A DNA stretch of 64,000 nucleotides from Alkalihalobacillus sp047302405. GTDB taxonomy: Bacteria; Bacillota; Bacilli; Bacillales; Bacillaceae_D. Below the pieces are notes generated by a model. It had not been told where the DNA came from, searched no databases, and saw nothing but the letters and a program-made list of their open reading frames with translations. Position 1 is the stretch's first letter. Each line of letters begins with the position of its first letter. Positions 36,121 through 44,952 of the stretch are shown here, piece after piece. Location: NCBI RefSeq assembly GCF_047302405.1, contig NZ_CP154853.1, positions 4,822,947 through 4,886,946 on the forward strand. The letters run 5' to 3'. A program made the position numbers and the translations under genes.

Positions 36121-36912
36121 GTGTTGCTTGACTTGAAAAATTTAGTTGAAATTCATGAAAATAAAGACTTTATTCTTGCTTTAGCGAGGCGGGAATTAGT
36201 TTCTAAATATAAACAATCATTATTAGGAAAGCTCTGGATTATCATTCAGCCACTTGGGTTAATGTTAGTCCTAACGATCGTATTTTCATTATTTGTAAGA
36301 TTACCTAGTGAAGGTTTACCGTATGCTCCTTTTTTATTCGTTGCTCTTTTGCCTTATTTGTTTTTTAGCAAAGCGATTGGGGCCTCAACTGGGCTCATTA
36401 ATAGTTATTCAGGGCTGATTAAGCAAAGGAATTTTTACAGACCTGCCCTTGTTCTCATTAAATTTTTATCTGAAACCGTTAATTTTGCCTTTACGTTAAT
36501 TGGTCTAGTTCTTGTTCTCTTATATTATCAACTATTTCCTGGCTTAAACGCTCTTTATGCGATCCCGATTTTATGTATTCAGATGATCATGATGCTCGGA
36601 TTTATGTTTTTATTAGCTGCTGCCAATGCTTATGTGAGGGATGTCGGGGTGGTCGCCCCTTTAATTTTAAGAATGTTACGCTATTTATCGCCAATCATGT
36701 ATTCTTTTAGCGCGATCCCGGTTCAATATCAACCATATGTCGCTTTAAATCCACTAACAGGAATTTTTGATGGCTATAGGCAAGCGATTTTACACAACCA
36801 ACCGCCAAATACGCTAATGCTTGTTTATTCGCTCGTATTTAGTGTCGTCGTTTTTATCATTGGTTGGATTGTGTTTATGAAGCTAGAAAAGAATTTTGCT
36901 GATGTTGTCTAG
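36121..36912 (+). CDS. capsule exporter permease (KpsM/TagG type ABC-2)
   Basis: A 263-residue ABC-2 membrane protein. The N-terminal ARRELVSKYKQSLLGKLWII is characteristic of polysaccharide exporter permeases, followed by six membrane segments; RDVGVVAPLILRMLRYLSPI is the family's re-entrant region. GTG 36121 has a weak ribosome site. It is followed 8 bp later by its ATPase and then by KpsC-like genes, so it most likely exports a Kdo-linked glycolipid across the only membrane. Confidence 0.85.
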   Translation: MLLDLKNLVEIHENKDFILALARRELVSKYKQSLLGKLWIIIQPLGLMLVLTIVFSLFVRLPSEGLPYAPFLFVALLPYLFFSKAIGASTGLINSYSGLIKQRNFYRPALVLIKFLSETVNFAFTLIGLVLVLLYYQLFPGLNALYAIPILCIQMIMMLGFMFLLAAANAYVRDVGVVAPLILRMLRYLSPIMYSFSAIPVQYQPYVALNPLTGIFDGYRQAILHNQPPNTLMLVYSLVFSVVVFIIGWIVFMKLEKNFADVV

Positions 36913-36920
36913 AAAGAGTG

Positions 36921-37661
36921 ATGAGAATGGAAAACCCTGTCGTTGAAGTGAAAAATATCGGGAAACTATATCCCAAACATGCGACGAAAATTTTGTCTTT
37001 AAAGGCTCGATATTTAAAAAAAGAAAGAAATTTTGACGGCCAATGGTCTGTAAAAGATGTTTCCTTCAATATACAAAAAGGTGATTCAGTAGCGATTCTT
37101 GGTGATAATGGTTCAGGGAAAAGTACATTATTAAAGTTGATTTTGGGTGTGACAGCACCGACTACTGGATCGGTTGTAGTGAACGGAAAGATTGGTGGAT
37201 TAATTGAACTTGGGGCAGGTTTTCATAAGGAGCTGACAGGACGTGAAAATATTTATATGAATGGCGTCGTTCTTGGCCTTAAGGAAAAGGAAATTGACCA
37301 ACTTATCGATCAAATTATCGAGTTTGCTGAATTAGAAAATCATATTGATAAACCGATTAAACAGTATTCTTCAGGGATGAAGGTGAGATTAGGCTTTTCG
37401 ATCGCGATTCATGTCGAGTCAGACATTATTTTATTAGATGAAGTTTTGGCTGTTGGTGATAAACGATTTAGAAAAAAAGCATTGGCTGCGGTCAAAAGCT
37501 ATTTAAAGGGAAAAACGATTATCTTTGTCTCACACAGTACTCATCAAGTCAAACAAATTTGTCAAAAAGCGATTGTCTTAAAGGACGGTCAACTTGTGTA
37601 TGAAGGAGATACAAAGTCAGCGATTGAATTTTATGAAAATCAGACTATGGAAATTGAGTGA
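36921..37661 (+). CDS. capsule exporter ATPase (KpsT/TagH type)
   Basis: A 246-residue nucleotide-binding protein. Walker A GDNGSGKST, GLIELGAGFHKELTGRENIY, signature YSSGMKVRLGFSIA and Walker B IILLDEVLAVGD are all present. Unlike the second ATPase at 61928 it has no C-terminal extension, so it matches short KpsT-type subunits. ATG 36921 is chosen; 36918 (GTG) and 36927 are alternatives. It ends 7 bp before the KpsC-like start. Confidence 0.88.
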   Translation: MRMENPVVEVKNIGKLYPKHATKILSLKARYLKKERNFDGQWSVKDVSFNIQKGDSVAILGDNGSGKSTLLKLILGVTAPTTGSVVVNGKIGGLIELGAGFHKELTGRENIYMNGVVLGLKEKEIDQLIDQIIEFAELENHIDKPIKQYSSGMKVRLGFSIAIHVESDIILLDEVLAVGDKRFRKKALAAVKSYLKGKTIIFVSHSTHQVKQICQKAIVLKDGQLVYEGDTKSAIEFYENQTMEIE

Positions 37662-37668
37662 GAATGTG

Positions 37669-39687
37669 ATGGAGCTTATCAAAAGACAAATAGCTAAATT
37701 TCTTGGTGAAGAACGTATAGCGAGAATAAGAGGTTTCTTTTTAAAACATTTGCCAACTAAAAATAATAAAATTCCAGTCGCTTTGTTATTTGGATTTACA
37801 GGAAAGCAAAGAAAGAACATCGCGATTATTTTAAACAAATCTTACAAAATCAAGTTTGTCGATTTAAAAAAATTCAATGAAGAAAGAGTAAGATACAAGA
37901 ATGTTTCTTATTTTATAAGCAGTGCTTGTCCTAAAGAGGATGCAAAAAAAATAATCGAGTATACAAAAGAACAGCAAATCCCAACAACGGTTATCACAAA
38001 CGGGTTTATTCATCCCGCTGAATTCAATCAGCATGATTCTATTGACTCTCTTACTATGTATCATGTTTATCCGAAAGAAAAAGGTCAGCCTTATCCAATT
38101 AAAGAGGTTGATAAAGTCATGGAGCTTTATCCAAACAGACCATCACCTCAATCGGGTAAAGAAAACAAAGTGATAGTTGTGTTTGGAGAGTCTTACCTTG
38201 ATAGAGCGGTTCATGCAAGAGACATCAAAGAATCGTTTAGTAATTGGGAGCTTGTAAAAGAAGCAAAAATGGAAAATCCGGATGCAGACATTTATTATGT
38301 TCCCTACCCTTTGCAATCGTTTCATGAACCACTTGAATATTTTAGAATTTCTGAAGAAGTTATGATCGAGGAGGAGTCTAGCTTTTTTATAAATCATGCG
38401 GGTGGCTTAGTTGATAAGGTTTATACCTTTTCTTCGCCACAAGTGCTCAAGGCCATTCAATTTGGGATCCCGGTCATTTTTAAGGGAAGCCCTCTCAATA
38501 CGCTCCATGAGGCAAAAGAAAATTTAGAGAGAGCGTATCAATATTTCTTATCTCGAACTTATTTTATATATGAGGGGAAATCAGAACTTGGTTTAAGGGA
38601 AGTAATTCCTCTACTAAAAAAAAGAAACGGGCAAGAAGCTTTTATTGAATCGTATAAGCAGCAGACAGCCCAAAACCTTCTACAAAATGAATTTCAAACA
38701 AAAAAAGTCGGTGTCTTTTCATATGGTATGGCTCAAATTAAGCAGTTAAATAACCTTTTACCAATGGATGTCATCGTTAATCCATCTAAAAAACAAATAA
38801 AAGACTTAGACTATATTGGCCTGTGGGGTTTAAAAGAAAATCACCGGGCACGAGAAATCATGGAGACGAACCAAATTCCTGAATTGCGAATAGAGGATGG
38901 GTTTTTACGTTCGTTTGGGCTCGGTGTTGATGGGGTTGCTCCTTTATCGCTTTGTTATGATGATCTTGGTATGTACTATGATGCGACAAAGCCTTCAAGA
39001 TTAGAATGGATTTTAAATTCGTCAGGTTGGGAAACAGAAGAATTAATGAGACAAGCGAGTAAAGCCATTCATTTAATCAAGGAAAATCATTTGTCTAAAT
39101 ACAATACGGGTGAGCTGTTTTCCCCTCAGCTCATGAGAGAAACAACAAGGAAAACAATCTTAATCGTTGACCAAACTTTAGGCGATTTATCGATTTCCAT
39201 GGGGTTAGCGTCACAAAAAACGTTTATGGAAATGTATTATAGTGCAAGAAAGAACCATCCAGATGGCGACTTTTATATAAAAGTTCATCCTGATGTCATT
39301 TCAGGAAAGAAAAAAGGAAATCTCGATCTCACGCAAATAAAAGACGACCCTAACCTTATCTTTTTAACGGAGGATAGTAACGCCTTATCACTCCTGAACG
39401 ATATGGATGTCGTTTATGTCGTCACCTCACAAATGGGATTTGAGGCTCTGATGTTAGGTAAAGAAGTCTACTGTTTTGGAATGCCCTTTTATGCAGGGTG
39501 GGGGTTAACAGATGACCGTATTAGGACAAAGAGGAGAAATAAGAAAAGGACGTTTGAGGAATTATTTGCTGCTGCTTATTTAATTTATTGCAGCTATATC
39601 AATCCGAAAACAAATAAACCCGGTAATATTTTTGATGTTATTGCGGAAGTAATCGACCAAAAAAACAACATAAAAAGAGTGAAATGA
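37669..39687 (+). CDS. KpsC-like beta-Kdo transferase, C-module intact, N-module degenerate
   Basis: About 672 residues, the length of two-module KpsC. The C-terminal half (about 340-650) has the family hallmarks RIEDGFLRSFGLGVDG (near 405), YYDATKPSRLEWIL, IKVHPDVISGKKKG and MPFYAGWGLTDDR (near 608). The N-terminal half is similar in layout but lacks both the EDGF(I/L)RS and GWGLTDDR motifs; it keeps only weak echoes such as PYPLQSFHEP. In E. coli KpsC two modules alternate beta-2,4 and beta-2,7 Kdo addition. Here the missing activity may be supplied by the next gene. ATG 37669 is preferred to the frame start inside the ATPase gene. Confidence 0.8.
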   Translation: MELIKRQIAKFLGEERIARIRGFFLKHLPTKNNKIPVALLFGFTGKQRKNIAIILNKSYKIKFVDLKKFNEERVRYKNVSYFISSACPKEDAKKIIEYTKEQQIPTTVITNGFIHPAEFNQHDSIDSLTMYHVYPKEKGQPYPIKEVDKVMELYPNRPSPQSGKENKVIVVFGESYLDRAVHARDIKESFSNWELVKEAKMENPDADIYYVPYPLQSFHEPLEYFRISEEVMIEEESSFFINHAGGLVDKVYTFSSPQVLKAIQFGIPVIFKGSPLNTLHEAKENLERAYQYFLSRTYFIYEGKSELGLREVIPLLKKRNGQEAFIESYKQQTAQNLLQNEFQTKKVGVFSYGMAQIKQLNNLLPMDVIVNPSKKQIKDLDYIGLWGLKENHRAREIMETNQIPELRIEDGFLRSFGLGVDGVAPLSLCYDDLGMYYDATKPSRLEWILNSSGWETEELMRQASKAIHLIKENHLSKYNTGELFSPQLMRETTRKTILIVDQTLGDLSISMGLASQKTFMEMYYSARKNHPDGDFYIKVHPDVISGKKKGNLDLTQIKDDPNLIFLTEDSNALSLLNDMDVVYVVTSQMGFEALMLGKEVYCFGMPFYAGWGLTDDRIRTKRRNKKRTFEELFAAAYLIYCSYINPKTNKPGNIFDVIAEVIDQKNNIKRVK

Positions 39688-39688
39688 A

Positions 39689-40810
39689 ATGGCTAAAATA
39701 AAGGAAACTCTTAAAGGGGCTCTAAAAGTCATATGGTCCTATTGGAAGGTTGGCTGTTGGGTCATCGAACCTAAAAATAAAGAAAATCAACCAATCGCGT
39801 TTTTATTCGGTTTTTCAAATTGGAAGAAATCGTTTATGGCTCATTATTTATCTAATGAGGAAATAAAGTTGATTCCTTCTACCATTCAGATGAACTTCTT
39901 GTCTTTAATAATGAAGAGGTATGAAAAAAAGGCCTTTTATATTTGGGGTTGTGACGAGAAAAGAGATGACAAAATTATCGAGTTTGCTAAAAGCGAGAAA
40001 ATTCCTTTTTTTCGAGTTGAGGATGGCTTTATCCGCTCAAAAAACCTTGGCGTCATGAAAGCTCCACCTCTTTCTTTATGTATTGATTCTAAAGGAATTT
40101 ATTTTGATGCAACTTCGCCTAGTGATTTAGAAGAGATTTTAAATCATTATGATTTTCAGGCAGATACGAGATTAATAGAACGGGCACAAGCAGGCATCGA
40201 AACGATAAAAAATCTAGGGATTAGTAAGTACAACCACGTTTTGCCAAAAGGTATCGAGGAAATTTTTGGAGAAAAGAAACGTAAGCGAGTATTAGTTATC
40301 GGTCAAGTGGAAGATGATGCTTCTATAAAAAAAGGATGTGAGATATCGATAACGAATAATGAATTAGTACGGTTAGCGAAAAAAGAGAATCCGAATGCTG
40401 ATATTATATATAAACCACATCCTGACGTTCTTTATGGAAAAAGAAAGTTATATTCAAATCCAGAAGAGGTTAAAGAGATAGCTTATGTCATGGAGGAACC
40501 GATTCGATTAAATGATGCTCTCGAAACGATTGATCATGTTTATACGATTACTTCATTAGCGGGGTTTGAAGCCTTGATTCGAAATATACCGGTTACGACG
40601 ATCGGAGCCCCTTTTTACTCTGGCTGGGGTTTGACGGATGACAGGCAACCTGTATCGAGAAGGAAAAGAAAGCTCACCCTAGAAGAAGTCTTTGCAGGGG
40701 CTTATCTTTTATATCCAAAGTATGTCGATGTTCTATCAGGTGAGACAATCACAATGGAGACAGCGATGAAACAAATTAGTATAGAAATGATGGAAGAAAG
40801 GAAGGGATAA
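39689..40810 (+). CDS. single-module KpsC-like beta-Kdo transferase
   Basis: A 373-residue protein that corresponds to one KpsC module. FRVEDGFIRSKNLGV (near 107), YFDATSPSDLEEIL, IIYKPHPDVLYGKR and PFYSGWGLTDDR (near 307) are all intact. It starts one base after the upstream stop, so the pair is coupled. The simplest reading is that this protein replaces the lost N-module of the 672-residue protein, giving a split KpsC. Alternatively the linker here is built by one repeated linkage. Confidence 0.8.
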   Translation: MAKIKETLKGALKVIWSYWKVGCWVIEPKNKENQPIAFLFGFSNWKKSFMAHYLSNEEIKLIPSTIQMNFLSLIMKRYEKKAFYIWGCDEKRDDKIIEFAKSEKIPFFRVEDGFIRSKNLGVMKAPPLSLCIDSKGIYFDATSPSDLEEILNHYDFQADTRLIERAQAGIETIKNLGISKYNHVLPKGIEEIFGEKKRKRVLVIGQVEDDASIKKGCEISITNNELVRLAKKENPNADIIYKPHPDVLYGKRKLYSNPEEVKEIAYVMEEPIRLNDALETIDHVYTITSLAGFEALIRNIPVTTIGAPFYSGWGLTDDRQPVSRRKRKLTLEEVFAGAYLLYPKYVDVLSGETITMETAMKQISIEMMEERKG

Positions 40811-40812
40811 AC

Positions 40813-41430
40813 ATGACAATGATTAATAAAAGTGCCCATCCATTCCTTTCTAAAACGAATGTCGAGTCAAATCATCCTCAGTTTATTCATGAAATTGAGG
40901 AAATAGATTTTGGTGAGAACGGTTTTGAACTAAAAGGGTATTGTTTTATTGAACATAAAAATGTCGCTCTTATACAACAAATCCAATTTATTTTATATGA
41001 TGAGTTACATAAAACCGAATATTTGATTCCTCATAAAAATGAGTTTAAGAGAGAAGACCTTTCCTATCTTTATGACGAATACAATCAATATCATTATCAA
41101 CTCTCAGGGTTTCATCTCGACGTTTCCTTCAATGACCTTCAGAAACAAAGAAAGCTTAAGCAGCTAAAAGTATTTGTGTATCTGAAGTTTGAAGAAACCG
41201 AATATTTAGAGCAGTTGAGTAATGTGCAGGATACGTTAGAGAAAATAATCGTCCCCGACTATTTAATTTTAAAATCGGCGGCTCAAAAGAAATCCCCTCA
41301 GAAGCATCAGAGAGGTTGGAAGTACTCAATTTATAAGAAAACAAAAAAGTTCTATAAAAAAATCCCATCAAAATACAAACACCAAAAAGTCAATCAATTC
41401 CTCGTCAAATGCAAAAAGAGGTTTATCTAA
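40813..41430 (+). CDS. hypothetical capsule-locus protein
   Basis: A 205-residue protein starting two bases after the KpsC-like gene. The first 150 residues look like a beta-rich accessory domain (alternating hydrophobic strands around YCFIEHKNVALIQQIQFILY). The last 50 are strongly basic (KKTKKFYKKIPSKYKHQK), suited to binding acidic membrane lipid. The strand-rich part recalls the middle region of the 984-residue protein downstream. No named family recognised. It probably assists linker or chain transfer at the membrane. Confidence 0.65.
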   Translation: MTMINKSAHPFLSKTNVESNHPQFIHEIEEIDFGENGFELKGYCFIEHKNVALIQQIQFILYDELHKTEYLIPHKNEFKREDLSYLYDEYNQYHYQLSGFHLDVSFNDLQKQRKLKQLKVFVYLKFEETEYLEQLSNVQDTLEKIIVPDYLILKSAAQKKSPQKHQRGWKYSIYKKTKKFYKKIPSKYKHQKVNQFLVKCKKRFI

Positions 41431-41526
41431 AAGCGAACCATTACTACATCTTTTGGGAGAAAATCAAAGGTCATTAGTTCTATCAGTAAGATGTGCGGTC
41501 ATGGGTCATGGTTTCAAACTGTCTTT

Positions 41527-41685
41527 TCATTAACCAAAACGGAGCGAGCGAAATGCCCGGAGACTCCTGCGGGATTAGTGAAGGACGGGAGACCCCGCAG
41601 CAATAGCGAGGAGGCTCCCGGTTCACCCGCGGAACGCGTAGAGTATGGAGCTGGCAGAGTACAGCAAACTAATGTAATCAGATCA
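41527..41685 (+). repeat. GC-rich dispersed element, copy B (direct)
   Basis: Almost the same sequence as the copy at 35.8 kb over about 140 bp, including GGAGACTCCTGCGGGA, GAGGAGGCTCCCGGTTCACC and TATGGAGCTGGCAGAGTA. It lies in the same orientation. Short open frames on both strands inside it are not genes. Confidence 0.88.
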
Positions 41686-41716
41686 GTAGCCTCGTTTTTA
41701 AAGGAGTGAAATAGCA

Positions 41717-44671
41717 ATGAATGTTTTTTTCTATGGTTTGAGTTTTATGTCTATCAAAAATAAGTATGTCGGTCAGCCGATATTCTTAAAAAAAATCGTC
41801 GATGAATTTAGAAGAAATAACAACGATTGTTTCTATTTATATAGAGAGAATATCACAGACCTTAATATATTTGATGAGCTAAAGATCGAGGCACTTCAAC
41901 TACCTTTGAAAAGTCATGTAGAAACGCCTTTTACCGAATACAAATGTTTTTCTAAAGACGAAATAGAAGAGATCGTTGAATTTGACGATAGGAAAACAAG
42001 GAGACTACATCAAGTCGATAAAAGCCATATTTATAAACATAATGTCTTAAGAATTTTAGAAAACTTAAAGATTTATGATGAGAAATATGGCATCGACATG
42101 TTCGTCGTATGGGGAGCTGGTTATATTCCAAAAACGATTAGCTATTATGCTAAAAAACATCAGAAAAAGTTAATCGTGATGGAAAATGGCTATTTTAGAC
42201 CGTATACACTTATGATTGATGCAAATGGTGTCAACGCTGAAAATTCGGTTCCACGGCAGCGAGAATTTTATGAACAATATCCGATTGACCAAGATAAGTA
42301 CGCCAAATATTTGAACAAGCCGTATTTTGCTAAAGTCGACGATGAATTAAGCCTATTATATAAAGAAGAAACTCCTATTAAACAAAGTGATAAGACAACG
42401 AGCGAAACGAAATTAGATTTAGCGATGTGTGATTATGTGTTTGTTCCATTCCAGTTAGAAACGGATTCACAAATTATTAGCCACTCCGCTTATATAAAAG
42501 AAATGAAGGAACTTGTCTTATATGTGTTAACAGCCGTTCTACAATATAATCAAATACATAAGAAGAATCTAAAGATTGTTTTTAAAGCCCATCCCTTTTT
42601 TAAAAATGACGGGGCCGCCCTGCAATTAGGAGCGATTAAAAAAATATGTGAAACGTATAAAGAGCATTGTTATTTTGTCTCAAACGGAGATACGGCGGGC
42701 TTGATTCGAGACGCCAAAATGGTGATTACGATTAACTCTACTGTTGGAATTGAGGCGTTAAAACAGTATAAAAATGTGGTTACATTAGGAGATGCTTTTT
42801 ACAATATTGAAGGAGTTGTCGAAAATGTCACTCCGACCAAATTAATAAAAGACTTCGAGACATTAATAGAAAGAAAGGTTCATAAAGAATTAATTATGAA
42901 GTTTCTCTATTATTTGCGCTTTGATTATTTTGCTGAAATCTTTTACCCGGATGCTTGTCAGGAATCGGTTAAACAATTAGTTGGGAAAATGCTACAGATA
43001 AATGGAATGGATATTCATATTGAACGACCAAAAGAAATCAATCGAGCCGATAATCTTGATATTCATGTAAACGAAATTCGATTTACTAAAATTGGGAATA
43101 TGCTGTTAAAACTAACTTATTCTAAAGGTGATTTAGGTACACCTTTTAATGTGTATTTAAGAAATGAAGAATTAGCTATTTTTCATAAGCTCAAACCAAA
43201 AGATATGAATATTCATGATGAAGTTGAGCTTGAATATACCGTCACAACGAAGCAAATTTTTTATCAATATCCCAAATTTGATCAAGGCGTTTGGGAGTTC
43301 GTTCTAATTAAGGACGGAGCAAATGAGTCCACGGTTTTACAATGGGAAAAGGAACGAGTAGATTTAAACAAACTAACGATTAATGGTGTGCTTTATAACA
43401 TAAGCGTCCATAATTCCTTTATGGCGGTCGAAAAGAATGGGTCACGAAAGGAAATCGCCAAATCATCCATAAAAGATGAGTCGGAATGGCAGCAATTTAA
43501 AAGCGATTACCTTTTGCTTGAACAGCCTAAGGTTGAACCCTTTTCAAATTATAAGTTAAATGTTCTCTATATGCCTTGGATTGACCGTTCGACTAATGGA
43601 TTAATTCATATTATCGAAAAAAGAACAAACCTGAACTTTATTCCGTTTCGATTTTTTATCGATGTAAATGAACATAAAGATCGAACAAAGGTGATTGCCT
43701 ATACTCGTGAGAACAAAAACAGAATCAAGGCAGAAATGAAAAATTATCTTCGTACTCATTTTATCGATGTAGATGCCGTCGTGGTCACTTTAGATTGGAT
43801 TGCCCCGCTTCATTTATTTATCGAGGTGTGTAAAGAGTTAGGGTTAAAAACGATTTTAATCCCGCACGAGTCTGTATTTGCCAAAAGGGAGATGTACTAT
43901 GTTGATTATATAACCGGAATTAATCGCCCAGTAACCGATTATGTGTTAGCATGGGGGGATTTACAAAAGGATATCTTCAGTTCTAGAGGGTATGAGCGTG
44001 AAAAAATCATCAATATTGGCAGCCCTAAGTTCGATGTCTACAAAGACTACGAACCGCTCGTTACAAAAAAAGAGTATTTTGAGCATATTGGCTTTTCCGT
44101 AAACAAAAAAACGATCTTATTTGTAATGCAGCCTCTTGATTCCCAATATAATGAAAAAGAAGCGAGACAGGCCCAACATCAAATCATCGATGATTTATTA
44201 AAAGTGACCAATCAAAATGAATTTCAACTGATTCTCAGACTACCACCAGCATTAGGTGAAAAATTATTAGACGAGCCATTATTAGCTAAGCTAGCCGAAC
44301 GCCCGGATGTTTATTTAGAAGGGTATAAAGATGCACCCCTTGAGCCTATGGATGCGATCTCTCATTCGGATATCGTCGTTTCCATTAATAGTACAATGCT
44401 CTTTGAATCCGCCTTATTAAATACACCGTCCCTTTCGATAAAATATGTTGAATTTGAATCCTTTTGGGAAAGGGCCGATCTTCCAGTCGTTTACAACTAT
44501 GAAGAACTTAATAAAACGATCAAACATTTTATTGCTACAAACGAGCATTCCTTATCAAAAGAAGGCTGGGAGTGGGCTGCAAGGCAATTAAGTGACGGAG
44601 GATTTGAGTTTGATGCATCTATTAAGGTGGAGAGAATGATGGATGAGTTAGTGTGTGGGGTAGTGAAGTGA
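41717..44671 (+). CDS. KpsS-like / glycerophosphotransferase-like fusion protein
   Basis: 984 residues in three parts. Residues about 1-430 are KpsS-like: MENGYFRPYTLMIDANGVNA, FVPFQLETDSQI, FKAHPFF and ITINSTVGIEALKQYKNV. Residues about 435-580 are beta-rich with no recognised name. Residues about 620-970 are a GT-B fold resembling CDP-glycerol glycerophosphotransferases and related surface-carbohydrate enzymes: KTILIPHESVFAKREMYYVD, GSPKFDVY, ILRLPPAL and SDIVVSINSTMLFESALLN. The ATG follows AAGGAG. It may start the Kdo linker and then add the first unit of the main polymer. A strong terminator follows. Confidence 0.75.
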   Translation: MNVFFYGLSFMSIKNKYVGQPIFLKKIVDEFRRNNNDCFYLYRENITDLNIFDELKIEALQLPLKSHVETPFTEYKCFSKDEIEEIVEFDDRKTRRLHQVDKSHIYKHNVLRILENLKIYDEKYGIDMFVVWGAGYIPKTISYYAKKHQKKLIVMENGYFRPYTLMIDANGVNAENSVPRQREFYEQYPIDQDKYAKYLNKPYFAKVDDELSLLYKEETPIKQSDKTTSETKLDLAMCDYVFVPFQLETDSQIISHSAYIKEMKELVLYVLTAVLQYNQIHKKNLKIVFKAHPFFKNDGAALQLGAIKKICETYKEHCYFVSNGDTAGLIRDAKMVITINSTVGIEALKQYKNVVTLGDAFYNIEGVVENVTPTKLIKDFETLIERKVHKELIMKFLYYLRFDYFAEIFYPDACQESVKQLVGKMLQINGMDIHIERPKEINRADNLDIHVNEIRFTKIGNMLLKLTYSKGDLGTPFNVYLRNEELAIFHKLKPKDMNIHDEVELEYTVTTKQIFYQYPKFDQGVWEFVLIKDGANESTVLQWEKERVDLNKLTINGVLYNISVHNSFMAVEKNGSRKEIAKSSIKDESEWQQFKSDYLLLEQPKVEPFSNYKLNVLYMPWIDRSTNGLIHIIEKRTNLNFIPFRFFIDVNEHKDRTKVIAYTRENKNRIKAEMKNYLRTHFIDVDAVVVTLDWIAPLHLFIEVCKELGLKTILIPHESVFAKREMYYVDYITGINRPVTDYVLAWGDLQKDIFSSRGYEREKIINIGSPKFDVYKDYEPLVTKKEYFEHIGFSVNKKTILFVMQPLDSQYNEKEARQAQHQIIDDLLKVTNQNEFQLILRLPPALGEKLLDEPLLAKLAERPDVYLEGYKDAPLEPMDAISHSDIVVSINSTMLFESALLNTPSLSIKYVEFESFWERADLPVVYNYEELNKTIKHFIATNEHSLSKEGWEWAARQLSDGGFEFDASIKVERMMDELVCGVVK

Positions 44672-44685
44672 TTATTATTTAGGTC

Positions 44686-44715
44686 AGGCACCCGTTTGAG
44701 CGGGTGTTTTATTTT
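44686..44715 (+). terminator. intrinsic terminator after the fusion gene
   Basis: CACCCG / CGGGTG stem with loop TTTGAG, then TTTTATTTTA. It ends the capsule locus. Confidence 0.8.
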
Positions 44716-44873
44716 ATGTTTTAGGAAGAGATAAGTTGGAAGAATAATATGAATAAGAAGTACTCGAAAATCCATTTATAGGAAATACCTGGTCTTTTAT
44801 CTCATGAGAAAGACCTTATGGGGCAGTCTTCTTGTGCTATCTAATGAGCAAGAGGAGATATGGATTATTAACA

Positions 44874-44942
44874 ACTCCCTCAGCGTTCGGCGGGTGAACT
44901 GGGAGCCTCCTCACTTCAAAATCGCTGCGGAGTCTCCCGTAT
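44874..44942 (-). repeat. GC-rich dispersed element, copy C (partial, inverted)
   Basis: On the minus strand: ACGGGAGACTCCGCAGCGAT, then GTGAGGAGGCTCCCAGTTCA and CCCGCCGAACGCTGA. This is the 3' half of copies A and B, more diverged. Confidence 0.75.
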
Positions 44943-44952
44943 TTAATTTATT

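Noticed and set aside
41491..41717. Overlapping open frames on both strands at 41.5 kb
   Set aside because: They lie wholly within the GC-rich dispersed element, whose other copies do not keep the frame.
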